A stretch of 64,000 nucleotides of DNA, from assembly GCF_048593165.1 (NCBI RefSeq), contig NZ_CP184271.1; one strand, written 5' to 3'. The notes beneath the pieces are model-generated. The model searched no databases and had not been told where the DNA came from. It was given only the letters and a program-made list of their open reading frames with translations. Both the position numbers and the translations under genes were made by a program. Shown here one piece after another: positions 27,375 to 36,771 of the stretch; within the stretch, counting starts at the first letter, position 1, and each line of letters opens with the position of its first letter. Source of the stretch: Pectobacterium sp013449375 (GTDB taxonomy: Bacteria; Pseudomonadota; Gammaproteobacteria; Enterobacterales; Enterobacteriaceae).

Positions 27375-28152
27375 GATTATTTATCAGGATGAGCATCTGG
27401 TCGCTGTCAATAAACCTAGCGGCTGGCTAGTCCACCGTAGCTGGCTGGATCGCAAAGAAAAGGTCGTGGTGATGCAGACCGTGCGCGATCAGATCGGCCA
27501 GCACGTGTATACCGTTCATCGTCTCGACAGGCCGACATCCGGCGTGTTGCTGCTCGCATTGTCCAGCGAGGTGGCACGTTCGTTATCCCAGCAGTTTGAA
27601 TCACACCAGATGCAAAAAATGTATCATGCCGTTGTGCGGGGCTATGTGCTGGATGACGGCGTGCTCGACTATGCGCTCACCGAAGAGCTGGACAAGATCG
27701 CCGACAAGTTTACTAATCCTGATAAGGCACCGCAGCCTGCTGTTACGCATTACCGTTCCTTGGCGCAGGTCGAGATGCCGGTTGCCATCGGCCGTTACCC
27801 AACGGCACGCTACAGTCTGATGGAGCTGAAGCCGCAGACTGGGCGCAAGCATCAACTCCGCCGCCATATGTCACACCTTCGTCATCCGATCATCGGCGAT
27901 ACCGCGCACGGTGACCTGCGACACAATCGTGGCATGGAGACACATTTTTCCTGCGGTAGACTCATGCTGCATGCCAGCGAGCTGCAACTGAATCATCCAG
28001 TGAGCGGGCAGCGATTGACGTTACAGGCCCGCTGGGATGCGCCGTGGCAGGGGGTGATGACTCAGTTTGGCTGGCAGGGGATTCTCCCTGAGTTTGAAGG
28101 GATTGAGTTTCCTGCCGACTCGGGTCAGGATAGCGAGCATTTCATCGGGTAA
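27367..28152 (+). CDS. truC: tRNA pseudouridine(65) synthase TruC
   Basis: TruC makes pseudouridine at position 65 of certain tRNAs. It is an RluA-family enzyme whose catalytic aspartate is D54 in HRLDRPTSG. The ATG at 27367 gives 261 residues starting MLEIIYQDEHLVAVNKP, as in E. coli; upstream in-frame ATGs lie inside yqcC and give an unconserved basic extension. It is part of the yqcC-truC-yqcA group. Confidence 0.95.
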   Translation: MLEIIYQDEHLVAVNKPSGWLVHRSWLDRKEKVVVMQTVRDQIGQHVYTVHRLDRPTSGVLLLALSSEVARSLSQQFESHQMQKMYHAVVRGYVLDDGVLDYALTEELDKIADKFTNPDKAPQPAVTHYRSLAQVEMPVAIGRYPTARYSLMELKPQTGRKHQLRRHMSHLRHPIIGDTAHGDLRHNRGMETHFSCGRLMLHASELQLNHPVSGQRLTLQARWDAPWQGVMTQFGWQGILPEFEGIEFPADSGQDSEHFIG

Positions 28153-28219
28153 TATCTGCCGTATTACTTTTGTATAGCTTTTATATCAAACACATCGAAT
28201 TCAAAAGGGAGTCAGACGC

Positions 28220-28675
28220 ATGGCGCAGATTGGTATTTTTGTTGGTACGGTCTACGGGAATGCATTGCTGGTGGCCGAAGAAGCCGAAAATATTCTCAGA
28301 GATCGTGGCCATGAGGTTAAGGTCTTTGAAGATGCGACGCTGGAATCCTGGCTGGGCTACCGCGAGCAGACGGTTTTAGTGGTCACGTCGACGACGGGAC
28401 AAGGCCAACTGCCTGATTCTATTATTCCGCTTTACGCTGCATTGCGTGAAAAAGGTGGTTACCAGCCCGCGCTGCGTTATGGTGTGATTGCGCTGGGCGA
28501 TAGCAGCTATCCGAATTTCTGCGCGGGCGGCCATCTTTTTGATGCGTTGTTGCAGGACATCGGTGCTAAGCGTCTGGGCGACGTGTTGGAAATTGATGCC
28601 GTCGAACATCCAGAACCGGAAGTGATGTCATGCCCGTGGGTTGAAGGATGGTCTGATTTGGTTGATGCACAGTGA
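28220..28675 (+). CDS. yqcA: Flavodoxin-like protein YqcA
   Basis: A 151-residue flavodoxin-fold protein. The FMN phosphate-binding loop is GTVYGNAL (about residues 9-16), followed by TSTTGQGQLPDS and ALGDSSYPNFCAGG, all flavodoxin/MioC-like. The electron partner is not known. GGGAG lies upstream of the ATG. Confidence 0.94.
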   Translation: MAQIGIFVGTVYGNALLVAEEAENILRDRGHEVKVFEDATLESWLGYREQTVLVVTSTTGQGQLPDSIIPLYAALREKGGYQPALRYGVIALGDSSYPNFCAGGHLFDALLQDIGAKRLGDVLEIDAVEHPEPEVMSCPWVEGWSDLVDAQ

Positions 28676-28692
28676 TGCTGTGCTGAAATGAG

Positions 28693-28719
28693 AAACGGGA
28701 GCCTGTCGTGCTCCCGTTT
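28693..28719 (+). terminator. Terminator after yqcA
   Basis: A 10-bp stem (AAACGGGAGC with GCTCCCGTTT) and a short T tract lie 18 bp past the yqcA stop, before the convergent yaeH. It probably also marks the rearrangement junction between the two E. coli-like blocks. Confidence 0.8.
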
Positions 28720-28746
28720 TCGTTGCGGCCTGTGGAGATCATCGCC

Positions 28747-29136
28747 TTAGCGATTCTTGGTCAGCTTCTCTAAATCCGCTTCGATTTCGGTAATTTTGTT
28801 GGAAACGACGCTTTCCAGATGACGCAGATCGTCAAGGATTTTGCGTTTCAGATCGACTTCAACCTGTTCCTGCTGGCATATTTTGTCTAATTCATCAATT
28901 ACATAGCGCAGATTTGGGCTGATCTCATTGATCTCTTTATAGCCCTGTCCAGTGTTGTCGGCCACGATGGTCTTACGCTGGCGTGGATATTTGAATTTCA
29001 CGCTTTTGGCGAAAAACTCGCCCTTATCTTTACGAAAATAGATCTTCAGGATGTCGTTGTTCGCTTCCTGACGCAGGCTATAGCGATCGATATCATCGGG
29101 ATTGGTAATGCCCAGGCTTTTTAGATTGTCATACAT
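28747..29136 (-). CDS. yaeH: UPF0325 family protein YaeH
   Basis: A 129-residue charged, mostly helical cytoplasmic protein almost identical over long stretches to E. coli YaeH (MYDNLKSLGITNPDDIDRYS, KFKYPRQRKT, KRKILDDLRHLESVV). The function is unknown. It neighbours dapD as in E. coli, on the same strand. Confidence 0.94.
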   Translation of the reverse strand: MYDNLKSLGITNPDDIDRYSLRQEANNDILKIYFRKDKGEFFAKSVKFKYPRQRKTIVADNTGQGYKEINEISPNLRYVIDELDKICQQEQVEVDLKRKILDDLRHLESVVSNKITEIEADLEKLTKNR

Positions 29137-29254
29137 AGCGTCACCTTCTCGGTTTTTAGATAGTCCTGATTATCATGCCAGCGAGAACCTACACTGTTTA
29201 TACCCGCCATACCGAAGTATTTAGGGAACATATAAATAACTTATCGTTCGTACA

Positions 29255-29284
29255 TAAAAAAACGGCGGGTGATTAACCCGCCGC
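29255..29284 (-). terminator. Terminator after dapD
   Basis: On the minus strand an 8-bp stem CGGCGGGT/ACCCGCCG with a five-base loop is followed by seven T. It lies directly downstream of the dapD stop. Confidence 0.9.
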
Positions 29285-29291
29285 TTCTCGT

Positions 29292-30119
29292 TTAGTCGAT
29301 GGTGCGTAATAACTCATTGATACCCACTTTTCCACGGGTTTTCGCATCCACTTTCTTCACAATAACGGCACAGTACAGGCTGTAGCTGCCATCTTTGGAC
29401 GGCAGGTTGCCGGAAACCACAACGGAGCCAGCCGGTACGCGGCCATAGTGGACTTCGCCAGTTTCACGATCGTAAATACGGGTGCTTTGGCCGATGAACA
29501 CGCCCATGGAGATGACGGAACCTTCTTCTACGATCACGCCTTCTACCACTTCAGAACGCGCACCGATGAAGCAGTTGTCTTCGATGATAGTCGGGTTAGC
29601 CTGCAGCGGCTCCAGAACACCGCCGATGCCGACGCCGCCGGACAGGTGAACGTTTTTACCGATCTGAGCACAAGAACCGACGGTTGCCCACGTATCCACC
29701 ATGGTGCCTTCATCAACGTAAGCGCCGATGTTGACGTAAGACGGCATCAGTACGGTATTACGTGCAATAAACGCACCTTGACGCACGCTTGCTGGTGGCA
29801 CGACACGGAACCCTTCACGCTGGAAGCGGGCTTCATCATAGTCGGCAAACTTCATCGGCACTTTGTCGTAATAACGCGTTTCCGCGCCTTCCATCACCTG
29901 GTTATCGTTAATACGGAAAGAGAGCAGCACGGCTTTCTTCAGCCATTGGTGGGTAACCCACTGGCCGTCGATTTTCTCTGCAACGCGCAGGGCGCCGCTA
30001 TCCAGCAGGCTGATAGCCTGATTGACGGCTTCACGCGTGACGGTGTCTGCGTTTGCCGGAGTGATTTCAGCGCGGCGCTCGAAAGCCGTCTCAATGATGT
30101 TCTGTAGTTGTTGGTGCAT
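29292..30119 (-). CDS. dapD: Tetrahydrodipicolinate N-succinyltransferase
   Basis: DapD succinylates tetrahydrodipicolinate in the lysine/diaminopimelate pathway. The 275 residues include the left-handed beta-helix hexapeptides (VGSCAQIGKNVHLSGGVGIG, IIEDNCFIGARSEVVEGVIV). It is read 28 bp after glnD on the same strand, the usual order. Confidence 0.97.
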   Translation of the reverse strand: MHQQLQNIIETAFERRAEITPANADTVTREAVNQAISLLDSGALRVAEKIDGQWVTHQWLKKAVLLSFRINDNQVMEGAETRYYDKVPMKFADYDEARFQREGFRVVPPASVRQGAFIARNTVLMPSYVNIGAYVDEGTMVDTWATVGSCAQIGKNVHLSGGVGIGGVLEPLQANPTIIEDNCFIGARSEVVEGVIVEEGSVISMGVFIGQSTRIYDRETGEVHYGRVPAGSVVVSGNLPSKDGSYSLYCAVIVKKVDAKTRGKVGINELLRTID

Positions 30120-30147
30120 CCTGATTTCTCTTTCCTGATTGTGAAAA

Positions 30148-32862
30148 TTAACTCAATGGTACTTTATCGTTTGGGTTAAGGGCTTCTGTCAACCGTTCTT
30201 GCAATTTAAGGCGTAAATCCGGCTTTAATGCCCGTCTGTCGCTGTCTGCTAGGATGAAAAGATCCTCTACCCGCTCGCCGATCGTGGAAATGCGTGCGCC
30301 GTGCAGCGACAGGTTGAGATCGGCAAAAATCTCACCGATACGTGCCAACAGCCCTGGTTGGTCAAGCGCGCTCAGCTCCATATAGCTGCGTCTGTCCGTA
30401 TGTGTCGGCAGGAAGTTGACTTCCGTTGGCACGCTGAAGTGGCGCAGCTTAGGTGACGGTCGCCGTACGCGCGGGTGTTGATAATGCCGTTGTGTCAGCG
30501 CTTGCTCCAGCGAGTGACGTATCATTTCATGCCGATCCTGCGCTAGCGGGCTGCCATCAGGTTCCAGCACGATGAACGTATCCATCGCCATACCGTCGCG
30601 GCTGGTAAAGATTTGCGCGTCGTGCACGCTGAGGTTGCGTCGATCTAACTCACCGGCGACCGCGGCGAAAAGATAAGGCCTGTCTGGGCTCCAGATAAAA
30701 ATCTCTGTACCGCCACGGCTGGCCTGATGGCTTATCAGCACCAGCGGTTTGTTGACATCATGCTCCAACAGGTGGCGCGCGTGCCAAGCCAACTGGTTTG
30801 GCGAGTGGCGCAGGAAATAATCGGCCCGACAGCGGCTCCAGATGCTGTGCAACGCTTCTTCATCGATGTTATCCATTCGCAGCAGCGCCAGCGCCTGCAA
30901 GCGATGATGGCGGACGCGTTCGCGTAAATCCGGCGTATTTTGCATACCACGGCGCAGCTGTTTTTCTGTCGCAAAATAGAGTTCGCGCAACAGGCTTTGC
31001 TTCCAACTGTTCCACAGCGTTTCATTGGTGGCGCAGATATCCGCTACTGTCAGGCTGACCAGATAGCGCAAACGGGTTTCGCTCTGCACTTCGGTAGCAA
31101 ATTGCTGAATGACAGTGGGATCCTGAATGTCGCGACGCTGTGCGGTGACGGACATCAGTAGATGGCAGCGCACCAGCCAGGAAACCAGTTGAGCTTCGCG
31201 TGAATTCAGCCCGTGCAGCGCGGCAAATTCCAGCACGTCCTGCGCACCCAGTTCAGAGTGATCGCCGCCGCGGCCTTTCGCAATATCGTGGAACAGGGCG
31301 GCCAGCAGCAATAATTCGGGCTGAGGCAGGCGAGGGTGAAGTTCTACGCACAGTGGATGCTGTGGCCGCGTCTCCTCGTCGGCGAAGCTTTCCAGCTTGA
31401 GCAGGACGCGAATCGTGTGTTCATCCACTGTATAAGCATGGAACAGATCGAATTGCATTTGGCCGACAATATTTCCCCACAGTGGCATGTACGCCCACAG
31501 CACGCTGTGGCGATGCATTGGTAGCAGCGCACGACTCACCGCATGTGGGTGGCGCAGAATATTCATGAATAGCTGGCGCGCTTCCGGAATGGTGCAGAGC
31601 GGGCTGGCGAGGTGACGACGTGCATGGCGCAGTTGGCGCAACGTGGTGGAGTAGATGCCGTTGATGTCGCGGTTGCGCACCATCAGGTAAAACATGCGCA
31701 TGATGGCTTCCGGCTTTTTGATAAACAGGTTTTCATCGCGCAGGTCCACCAGATTACCGCGTAGCTGGAATTCATCGTCAATCGGACGAGGTTTCTCACT
31801 CGCATCCAGTGCCAGAATAGCTTCGTCAAAGAGCTGCAACAGCATCTGATTCAACTCGCTGACGCGGCGCGTCATGCGGTAGAAATCCTTCATCATGCGC
31901 TCTACTGGCGTGTTGCCTTCACCCCGATATTGCAACAGCTGTGCGACGTTAAGCTGTCTGTCGAACAGCAGCCGGTTGTCGTAACGCGGCAGGAGCAGAT
32001 GCAGGGCAAAGCGGATGCGCCACAAAAAGCTTTGGCACTCGTTCAGCTCTTTACGTTCGGCCTCTGTCAGGAAGCCGAACCCCACCATCTCATTCAGCGA
32101 GGTGGCGCCGAAGTGGCGTCTCGCGACCCACAGCAACGTGTGAATATCGCGCAGCCCGCCCGGACTGCTCTTGATGTCGGGTTCCAGATTGTAGCTGGTG
32201 CTGTGATAGCGTTGATGGCGTTCCTGCTGTTCGGCGATTTTTGCTGGAAAAAACGTGGATGACGGCCAAAATTCGTCACTGAATACGTGTTTTTGCAGCG
32301 TGAGAAACAGGGCGACGTCGCCGCATATCATGCGCGATTCGATCAGATTGGTTGCGACGGAGATATCGGCGCGCCCTTCCTGTAGGCACTCTTCCAACGT
32401 TCTGACGCTATGGCCGACTTCCAGTTTCAGATCCCACAGCAGGGTGATGAATTGGCCGACACGCTGGGAATGTTCCTCACTTAGCGCCGTCTGGCTTAAG
32501 ACCAGTACGTCGATGTCGGAGAGGGGGTGCAGTTCACCGCGGCCGTATCCGCCCACGGCGACCAGCGAAGTTTGGGCGATGGTTTCAAAACCGTAGAAGT
32601 ACCACAGCCGCTGCAACAGGCGATCGATAAACAGGGTTCTGGCATCTATCAGCTTTTCTGCGCTGACGCCGGCGCGGAATTCTGCACCGAGCCACAGCTG
32701 AAACAGTTCTAATTGCTGTTTCAATGTCTGACAATCCAGCATGTCATCTGAGTAAGTCAGCGGTGACGCGGGGAGCTGTACGGGGGCAGTGGCGTCTGCT
32801 GGGCTGTCTGGTGAGGACGCAGCGGGTGGCGTACTGTCTGGCGAAAAGCGGTTATCTGTCAT
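30148..32862 (-). CDS. glnD: Bifunctional PII uridylyltransferase/uridylyl-removing enzyme
   Basis: GlnD senses glutamine and adds or removes UMP on PII proteins, setting nitrogen regulation. It has an N-terminal nucleotidyltransferase motif (GGYGRGELHPLSDIDVLVL), an HD domain (LFHDIAKGRGGDHS) for UMP removal, and two C-terminal ACT domains (the second at LSALDQPGLLARIGEIF). The ATG at 32862 gives 904 residues, somewhat longer than E. coli (890) because of a Ser/Pro/Ala-rich N terminus. A TTG at 32874 is the alternative start. The start lies only about 10 bp after the map terminator. Confidence 0.96.
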   Translation of the reverse strand: MTDNRFSPDSTPPAASSPDSPADATAPVQLPASPLTYSDDMLDCQTLKQQLELFQLWLGAEFRAGVSAEKLIDARTLFIDRLLQRLWYFYGFETIAQTSLVAVGGYGRGELHPLSDIDVLVLSQTALSEEHSQRVGQFITLLWDLKLEVGHSVRTLEECLQEGRADISVATNLIESRMICGDVALFLTLQKHVFSDEFWPSSTFFPAKIAEQQERHQRYHSTSYNLEPDIKSSPGGLRDIHTLLWVARRHFGATSLNEMVGFGFLTEAERKELNECQSFLWRIRFALHLLLPRYDNRLLFDRQLNVAQLLQYRGEGNTPVERMMKDFYRMTRRVSELNQMLLQLFDEAILALDASEKPRPIDDEFQLRGNLVDLRDENLFIKKPEAIMRMFYLMVRNRDINGIYSTTLRQLRHARRHLASPLCTIPEARQLFMNILRHPHAVSRALLPMHRHSVLWAYMPLWGNIVGQMQFDLFHAYTVDEHTIRVLLKLESFADEETRPQHPLCVELHPRLPQPELLLLAALFHDIAKGRGGDHSELGAQDVLEFAALHGLNSREAQLVSWLVRCHLLMSVTAQRRDIQDPTVIQQFATEVQSETRLRYLVSLTVADICATNETLWNSWKQSLLRELYFATEKQLRRGMQNTPDLRERVRHHRLQALALLRMDNIDEEALHSIWSRCRADYFLRHSPNQLAWHARHLLEHDVNKPLVLISHQASRGGTEIFIWSPDRPYLFAAVAGELDRRNLSVHDAQIFTSRDGMAMDTFIVLEPDGSPLAQDRHEMIRHSLEQALTQRHYQHPRVRRPSPKLRHFSVPTEVNFLPTHTDRRSYMELSALDQPGLLARIGEIFADLNLSLHGARISTIGERVEDLFILADSDRRALKPDLRLKLQERLTEALNPNDKVPLS

Positions 32863-32872
32863 AGCGCAGCCC

Positions 32873-32897
32873 AAAAAAAGCCGGCATCTGCCGGCTT
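32873..32897 (-). terminator. Terminator between map and glnD
   Basis: On the minus strand AAGCCGGC/GCCGGCTT with a short loop is followed by seven T, ending about 10 bp before the glnD ATG. It may end map transcripts or act as a partial barrier in a map-glnD-dapD transcript. Confidence 0.85.
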
Positions 32898-32902
32898 AGT
32901 GT

Positions 32903-33697
32903 TTACTCTTCATGCGTGATGATGTTGGGGAGGGTGTCATCCTTTCGCAACGTCATTATTTCGCAGCCGTTATCAGTTACCACAATAGTATGCTCGTACT
33001 GTGCCGACAAGCTGCGATCTTTGGTTTTTACCGTCCAGCCGTCTTTCATCGTGCGAATACGGAAATCACCGGCATTGAGCATGGGCTCGATCGTAAAGGC
33101 CATACCCGCTTGCAACACCACACCGCCGTCATCGGCATCATAGTGCAGAACCTGCGGCTCTTCATGGAAGCCTTTACCGATACCGTGGCCACAATATTCA
33201 CGCACGACGGAGAAGTTATTCCCTTCCGCAAACTGCTGGATAGCTTTACCCAACGTACGCAAGCGAATGCCGGGTTTCACCATTTTCAGCGCCAGATAGA
33301 GGCTTTCCTGCGTGATGCGACAGAGACGCTCGCCCAGAATGGTTGGCTTGCCTGCGATGAACATTTTTGAGGTATCGCCGTGGAAGCCGTCTTTGATGAC
33401 GGTGACGTCGATATTGACGATATCACCATCTTTAAGGATTTTGTCGTCGCTAGGAATGCCGTGGCACACCACTTCGTTGATGGAGATGCAGACGGATTTC
33501 GGGAAGCCGTGATAGCCCAGACAAGCAGAAATGGCCTGCTGCTTGTTGGTGATGTGATCGTGACAGATTCTGTCCAACTCGGCGGTACTCACGCCTGGCA
33601 CCACATAGGGTTCGATGATTTCGAGAACCTCGGCGGCCAGACGGCCAGCGACGCGCATTTTTTCGATGTCTTCAGGAGTTTTGATTGAAATTGCCAT
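32903..33697 (-). CDS. map: Methionine aminopeptidase type I
   Basis: Map removes the initiator methionine from nascent proteins. The 264 residues show the five metal ligands in order: D (VNIDVTVIKDG), D (FHGDTSKMF), H (YCGHGIGKGFHEEP), E (FTIEPMLN) and E (QYEHTIVV). It is divergent from rpsB, as in E. coli. Confidence 0.97.
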   Translation of the reverse strand: MAISIKTPEDIEKMRVAGRLAAEVLEIIEPYVVPGVSTAELDRICHDHITNKQQAISACLGYHGFPKSVCISINEVVCHGIPSDDKILKDGDIVNIDVTVIKDGFHGDTSKMFIAGKPTILGERLCRITQESLYLALKMVKPGIRLRTLGKAIQQFAEGNNFSVVREYCGHGIGKGFHEEPQVLHYDADDGGVVLQAGMAFTIEPMLNAGDFRIRTMKDGWTVKTKDRSLSAQYEHTIVVTDNGCEIMTLRKDDTLPNIITHEE

Positions 33698-33825
33698 GGA
33701 TGGTCGTCCGCAAGTGCCATTTAAGACACGAGAATTAAGATGAATAACTAATCACTTATGTTACCAGTCCTGTCGCTGGCTTGCCAAATTATCATTCTGA
33801 TTCGTGGACGATGGCATAACAAATG

Positions 33826-33855
33826 TTGGTGTCGCTGGGGGATTTATGGTATAAA
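33826..33855 (+). promoter_or_regulatory. rpsB promoter
   Basis: TATAAA at 33850-33855 with a TGG extended -10 and a GC-rich discriminator (GCGCGCC), plus a weak TTGGTG -35 18 bases upstream. This architecture fits a growth-rate/stringently controlled ribosomal promoter. The 345-bp gap between map and rpsB holds this promoter and the long leader. Confidence 0.7.
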
Positions 33856-33861
33856 GCGCGC

Positions 33862-34042
33862 CGATGATCCGGCTGGATATCGGTTATACGGTACCCAACC
33901 ACATCGACTAAACTCACTTTGTGTAAATAACACACACATGTCGGCACGTTCGCCGGGGTGCTCCTGAGGTGTTTCACCGGATGGGGTCGGCGCAATGGGA
34001 CATGTGGAGGCATAACCCCATACTTAATTAATAGAGGTAATC
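33862..34042 (+). promoter_or_regulatory. rpsB leader (S2 autoregulatory region; t44/tff position)
   Basis: The rpsB mRNA has an untranslated leader of about 180 nt with several GC-rich pairable segments (for example CGGATGGGGTCGG and the GGACATGTGGAGGCATAACC region) and ends with an AGAGGTAAT ribosome site. In E. coli the equivalent leader binds S2 for autoregulation and overlaps the reported t44 (tff) RNA. The homology is inferred from position and sequence flavour, not from alignment. Confidence 0.65.
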
Positions 34043-34768
34043 ATGGCAACTGTTTCCATGCGCGATATGCTCAAGGCTGGCGTACACTTTGGTCACCAGA
34101 CTCGTTACTGGAACCCGAAAATGAAGCCATTCATCTTCGGTGCGCGTAACAAAGTTCACATCATCAACCTTGAAAAAACTGTACCGATGTTCAACGACGC
34201 TCTGGCTGAACTGAGCAAAATTGCTTCTCGCAAAGGCAAAATTCTGTTCGTTGGTACTAAGCGCGCAGCAAGCGAAGCGGTAAAAGATGCAGCCAACAAC
34301 TGCGATCAGTTCTTCGTGAACCATCGTTGGTTGGGCGGTATGCTGACTAACTGGAAAACCGTTCGTCAGTCCATCAAACGTTTGAAAGATCTGGAAACCC
34401 AATCTCAAGACGGCACGTTCGACAAGCTGACCAAAAAAGAGGCGCTGATGCGCACTCGTGAACTGGACAAGCTGGAAAACAGCCTGGGCGGTATTAAAGA
34501 TATGGGCGGTCTGCCAGACGCGCTGTTCGTTATCGATGCCGATCACGAGCACATCGCTATCAAAGAAGCGAACAACCTGGGTATTCCAGTATTCGCCGTG
34601 GTTGATACCAACTCCGATCCAGATGGCGTTGACTACATCATCCCTGGTAACGATGACGCAATCCGTGCAGTTAGCCTGTACCTGAGCGCTGTTGCTACTG
34701 CTGTCCGCGAAGGCCGTTCTCAAGATCTGGCTGTGCAGGCAGAAGAAGGCTTAGTAGAAGCTGAATAA
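34043..34768 (+). CDS. rpsB: 30S ribosomal protein S2
   Basis: S2 binds late in 30S assembly and helps dock S1. The 241 residues (MATVSMRDMLKAGVHFGHQT, then RWLGGMLTNWKTVR) match E. coli S2 in sequence and length. It uses strongly biased, highly expressed codons. It is cotranscribed with tsf through an internal attenuator. Confidence 0.98.
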   Translation: MATVSMRDMLKAGVHFGHQTRYWNPKMKPFIFGARNKVHIINLEKTVPMFNDALAELSKIASRKGKILFVGTKRAASEAVKDAANNCDQFFVNHRWLGGMLTNWKTVRQSIKRLKDLETQSQDGTFDKLTKKEALMRTRELDKLENSLGGIKDMGGLPDALFVIDADHEHIAIKEANNLGIPVFAVVDTNSDPDGVDYIIPGNDDAIRAVSLYLSAVATAVREGRSQDLAVQAEEGLVEAE

Positions 34769-34817
34769 TAAGTCTGGCTCGTTGAGCCCTTATTAACCAG
34801 GTAGTTCTAGTTTGGTT

Positions 34818-34842
34818 AGGGGCCTTTTTATGGCCCCTTTTT
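34818..34842 (+). terminator. Attenuator/terminator between rpsB and tsf
   Basis: A stem AGGGGCC/GGCCCCT with a seven-base loop and five T lies 50 bp after rpsB. As E. coli rpsB and tsf share a transcript with partial termination, this is probably a leaky terminator setting the S2:EF-Ts ratio. Confidence 0.8.
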
Positions 34843-34902
34843 CACTTTTAAAGCTGTTTGGTCGTGACGACCAGGCAGAGCAAATCTCCCGAGGATTTTA
34901 GA

Positions 34903-35754
34903 ATGGCTGAAATTACCGCATCACTGGTAAAAGAGCTGCGTGAGCGTACCGCTGCGGGCATGATGGAATGTAAGAAAGCGCTGGTTGAAGCTAACGGCGA
35001 CATCGAGCTGGCTATCGAAAACATGCGTAAATCTGGCGCAATCAAAGCGGCGAAGAAAGCAGGTAACGTTGCTGCTGATGGCGTAATCAAGACTAAGATC
35101 GACGGTAACTACGCTGTGATCCTGGAAGTTAACTGCCAGACTGACTTCGTTGCTAAAGATGGTGGTTTCCAAGCCTTTGCTGACAAAGTGCTGGACGCTG
35201 CTGTTGCAGGCAAAATCACTGATGTTGACGTGCTGAAAGCACAGTTCGAAGAAGAGCGTGTTGCGCTGGTTGCGAAAATTGGTGAGAACATCAATATTCG
35301 CCGCGTTTCTGCTCTGGAAGGCGAAGTCCTGGGTAACTACCAACACGGTGCGCGCATCGGTGTTCTGGTTGCTGCTAAAGGTGCTGACGAAGAGCTGGTT
35401 AAACACCTGGCTATGCACGTTGCTGCAAGCAAGCCTGAATTCGTTAAGCCTGAAGATGTGTCTGCTGAAGTGGTAGAGAAAGAGTACCAGGTTCAGTTGG
35501 AAATCGCGATGCAGTCTGGCAAGCCAAAAGAAATCGCAGAGAAAATGGTTGAAGGCCGTATGAAGAAATTCACCGGCGAAGTTTCTCTGACTGGTCAACC
35601 TTTCGTTATGGATCCAGCCAAATCTGTTGGTCAACTGCTGAAAGAGCACAATGCTGACGTAACTAACTTCATCCGTTTCGAAGTGGGTGAAGGTATTGAG
35701 AAAGTTGAGACTGACTTTGCTGCTGAAGTCGCAGCGATGAGTAAGCAGTCTTAA
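34903..35754 (+). CDS. tsf: Elongation factor Ts
   Basis: EF-Ts exchanges nucleotide on EF-Tu. The ATG at 34903 (CGAGGA upstream) gives 283 residues starting MAEITASLVKELRERT, the E. coli length and start. The TDFVAKD motif contacting EF-Tu is present. An in-frame GTG at 34858 overlaps untranslated sequence and is rejected. Confidence 0.98.
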   Translation: MAEITASLVKELRERTAAGMMECKKALVEANGDIELAIENMRKSGAIKAAKKAGNVAADGVIKTKIDGNYAVILEVNCQTDFVAKDGGFQAFADKVLDAAVAGKITDVDVLKAQFEEERVALVAKIGENINIRRVSALEGEVLGNYQHGARIGVLVAAKGADEELVKHLAMHVAASKPEFVKPEDVSAEVVEKEYQVQLEIAMQSGKPKEIAEKMVEGRMKKFTGEVSLTGQPFVMDPAKSVGQLLKEHNADVTNFIRFEVGEGIEKVETDFAAEVAAMSKQS

Positions 35755-35766
35755 TCAGCAAAAAAA

Positions 35767-35792
35767 GAGCCGCCAGTTGGCGGTTCCTTTTT
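35767..35792 (+). terminator. Terminator after tsf
   Basis: GCCGCC/GGCGGT around an AGTT loop, followed closely by five T, 12 bp past the tsf stop. Confidence 0.85.
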
Positions 35793-35909
35793 ATCCAGCC
35801 CAAAGAGTTTCAATACGCTTGGCTTCCTACATGCAGATAGGGGGCCGGGTGGAAGAGTTTTGATTTTACAACCCCCCAATACGACGACAGCCTGTAGGAT
35901 AAGAACACC

Positions 35910-36635
35910 ATGGCAACCAATGCAAAACCCGTCTATCAACGAATCCTGCTGAAGCTCAGTGGCGAAGCTTTACAGGGAACTGAAGGTTTTGGTATCGATG
36001 CGAGCATTCTGGATCGCATGGCTCAGGAAGTGAAAGAACTGGTTGAGTTAGGCATTCAAGTCGGTGTGGTTATCGGCGGTGGTAACCTGTTTCGTGGCGC
36101 GGGTCTGGCTAAGGCGGGTATGAACCGCGTTGTGGGCGACCACATGGGAATGCTGGCGACCGTCATGAATGGTCTGGCAATGCGTGATGCGTTGCACCGT
36201 GCCTATGTGAACGCTCGCCTGATGTCCGCCATTCCCCTGAATGGCGTTTGTGACAATTACAGCTGGGCGGAAGCGATTAGTCTGCTGCGTAATAACCGCG
36301 TGGTGATTTTCTCCGCCGGTACCGGTAACCCTTTCTTTACCACGGATTCTGCGGCTTGCCTGCGCGGCATTGAGATTGAAGCCGATGTTGTATTGAAAGC
36401 GACCAAAGTTGATGGCGTCTATTCTGCCGATCCAGTAAAAGATCCTTCAGCAACATTATACGATTCGCTGACCTATCAGGAAGTGCTGGAACGTGAGCTG
36501 AAAGTGATGGATCTTGCTGCGTTCACGCTGGCGCGCGACCATAATTTGCCGATTCGCGTTTTCAACATGAACAAACCTGGCGCACTGCGTCGCGTTGTCA
36601 TGGGTGAAAAAGAAGGGACGTTGATTAGTCAGTAA
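35910..36635 (+). CDS. pyrH: UMP kinase
   Basis: PyrH phosphorylates UMP to UDP, is activated by GTP and inhibited by UTP. The 241 residues carry the amino-acid-kinase fold motifs (LKLSGEALQG, VVIGGGNLFRG, ATKVDGVYSADP). It is set between tsf and frr in the conserved order. Confidence 0.97.
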   Translation: MATNAKPVYQRILLKLSGEALQGTEGFGIDASILDRMAQEVKELVELGIQVGVVIGGGNLFRGAGLAKAGMNRVVGDHMGMLATVMNGLAMRDALHRAYVNARLMSAIPLNGVCDNYSWAEAISLLRNNRVVIFSAGTGNPFFTTDSAACLRGIEIEADVVLKATKVDGVYSADPVKDPSATLYDSLTYQEVLERELKVMDLAAFTLARDHNLPIRVFNMNKPGALRRVVMGEKEGTLISQ

Positions 36636-36771
36636 TAACGGCTCACGCTAATTATGGGGTACTATACTCCCCAGTATTGCGCCATACGCCAGCCGAGCGC
36701 TGGCATTAATTATTCACCGGATCGTGTACTGACATGGTCCGCCAGGCAACCAGTTTTCAAGGGTTTACAAC

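Noticed and set aside
34921..35649. 242-codon antisense frame in tsf
   Set aside because: Arises from the strong codon bias of tsf; the translation is Phe/Asn-rich without any domain.
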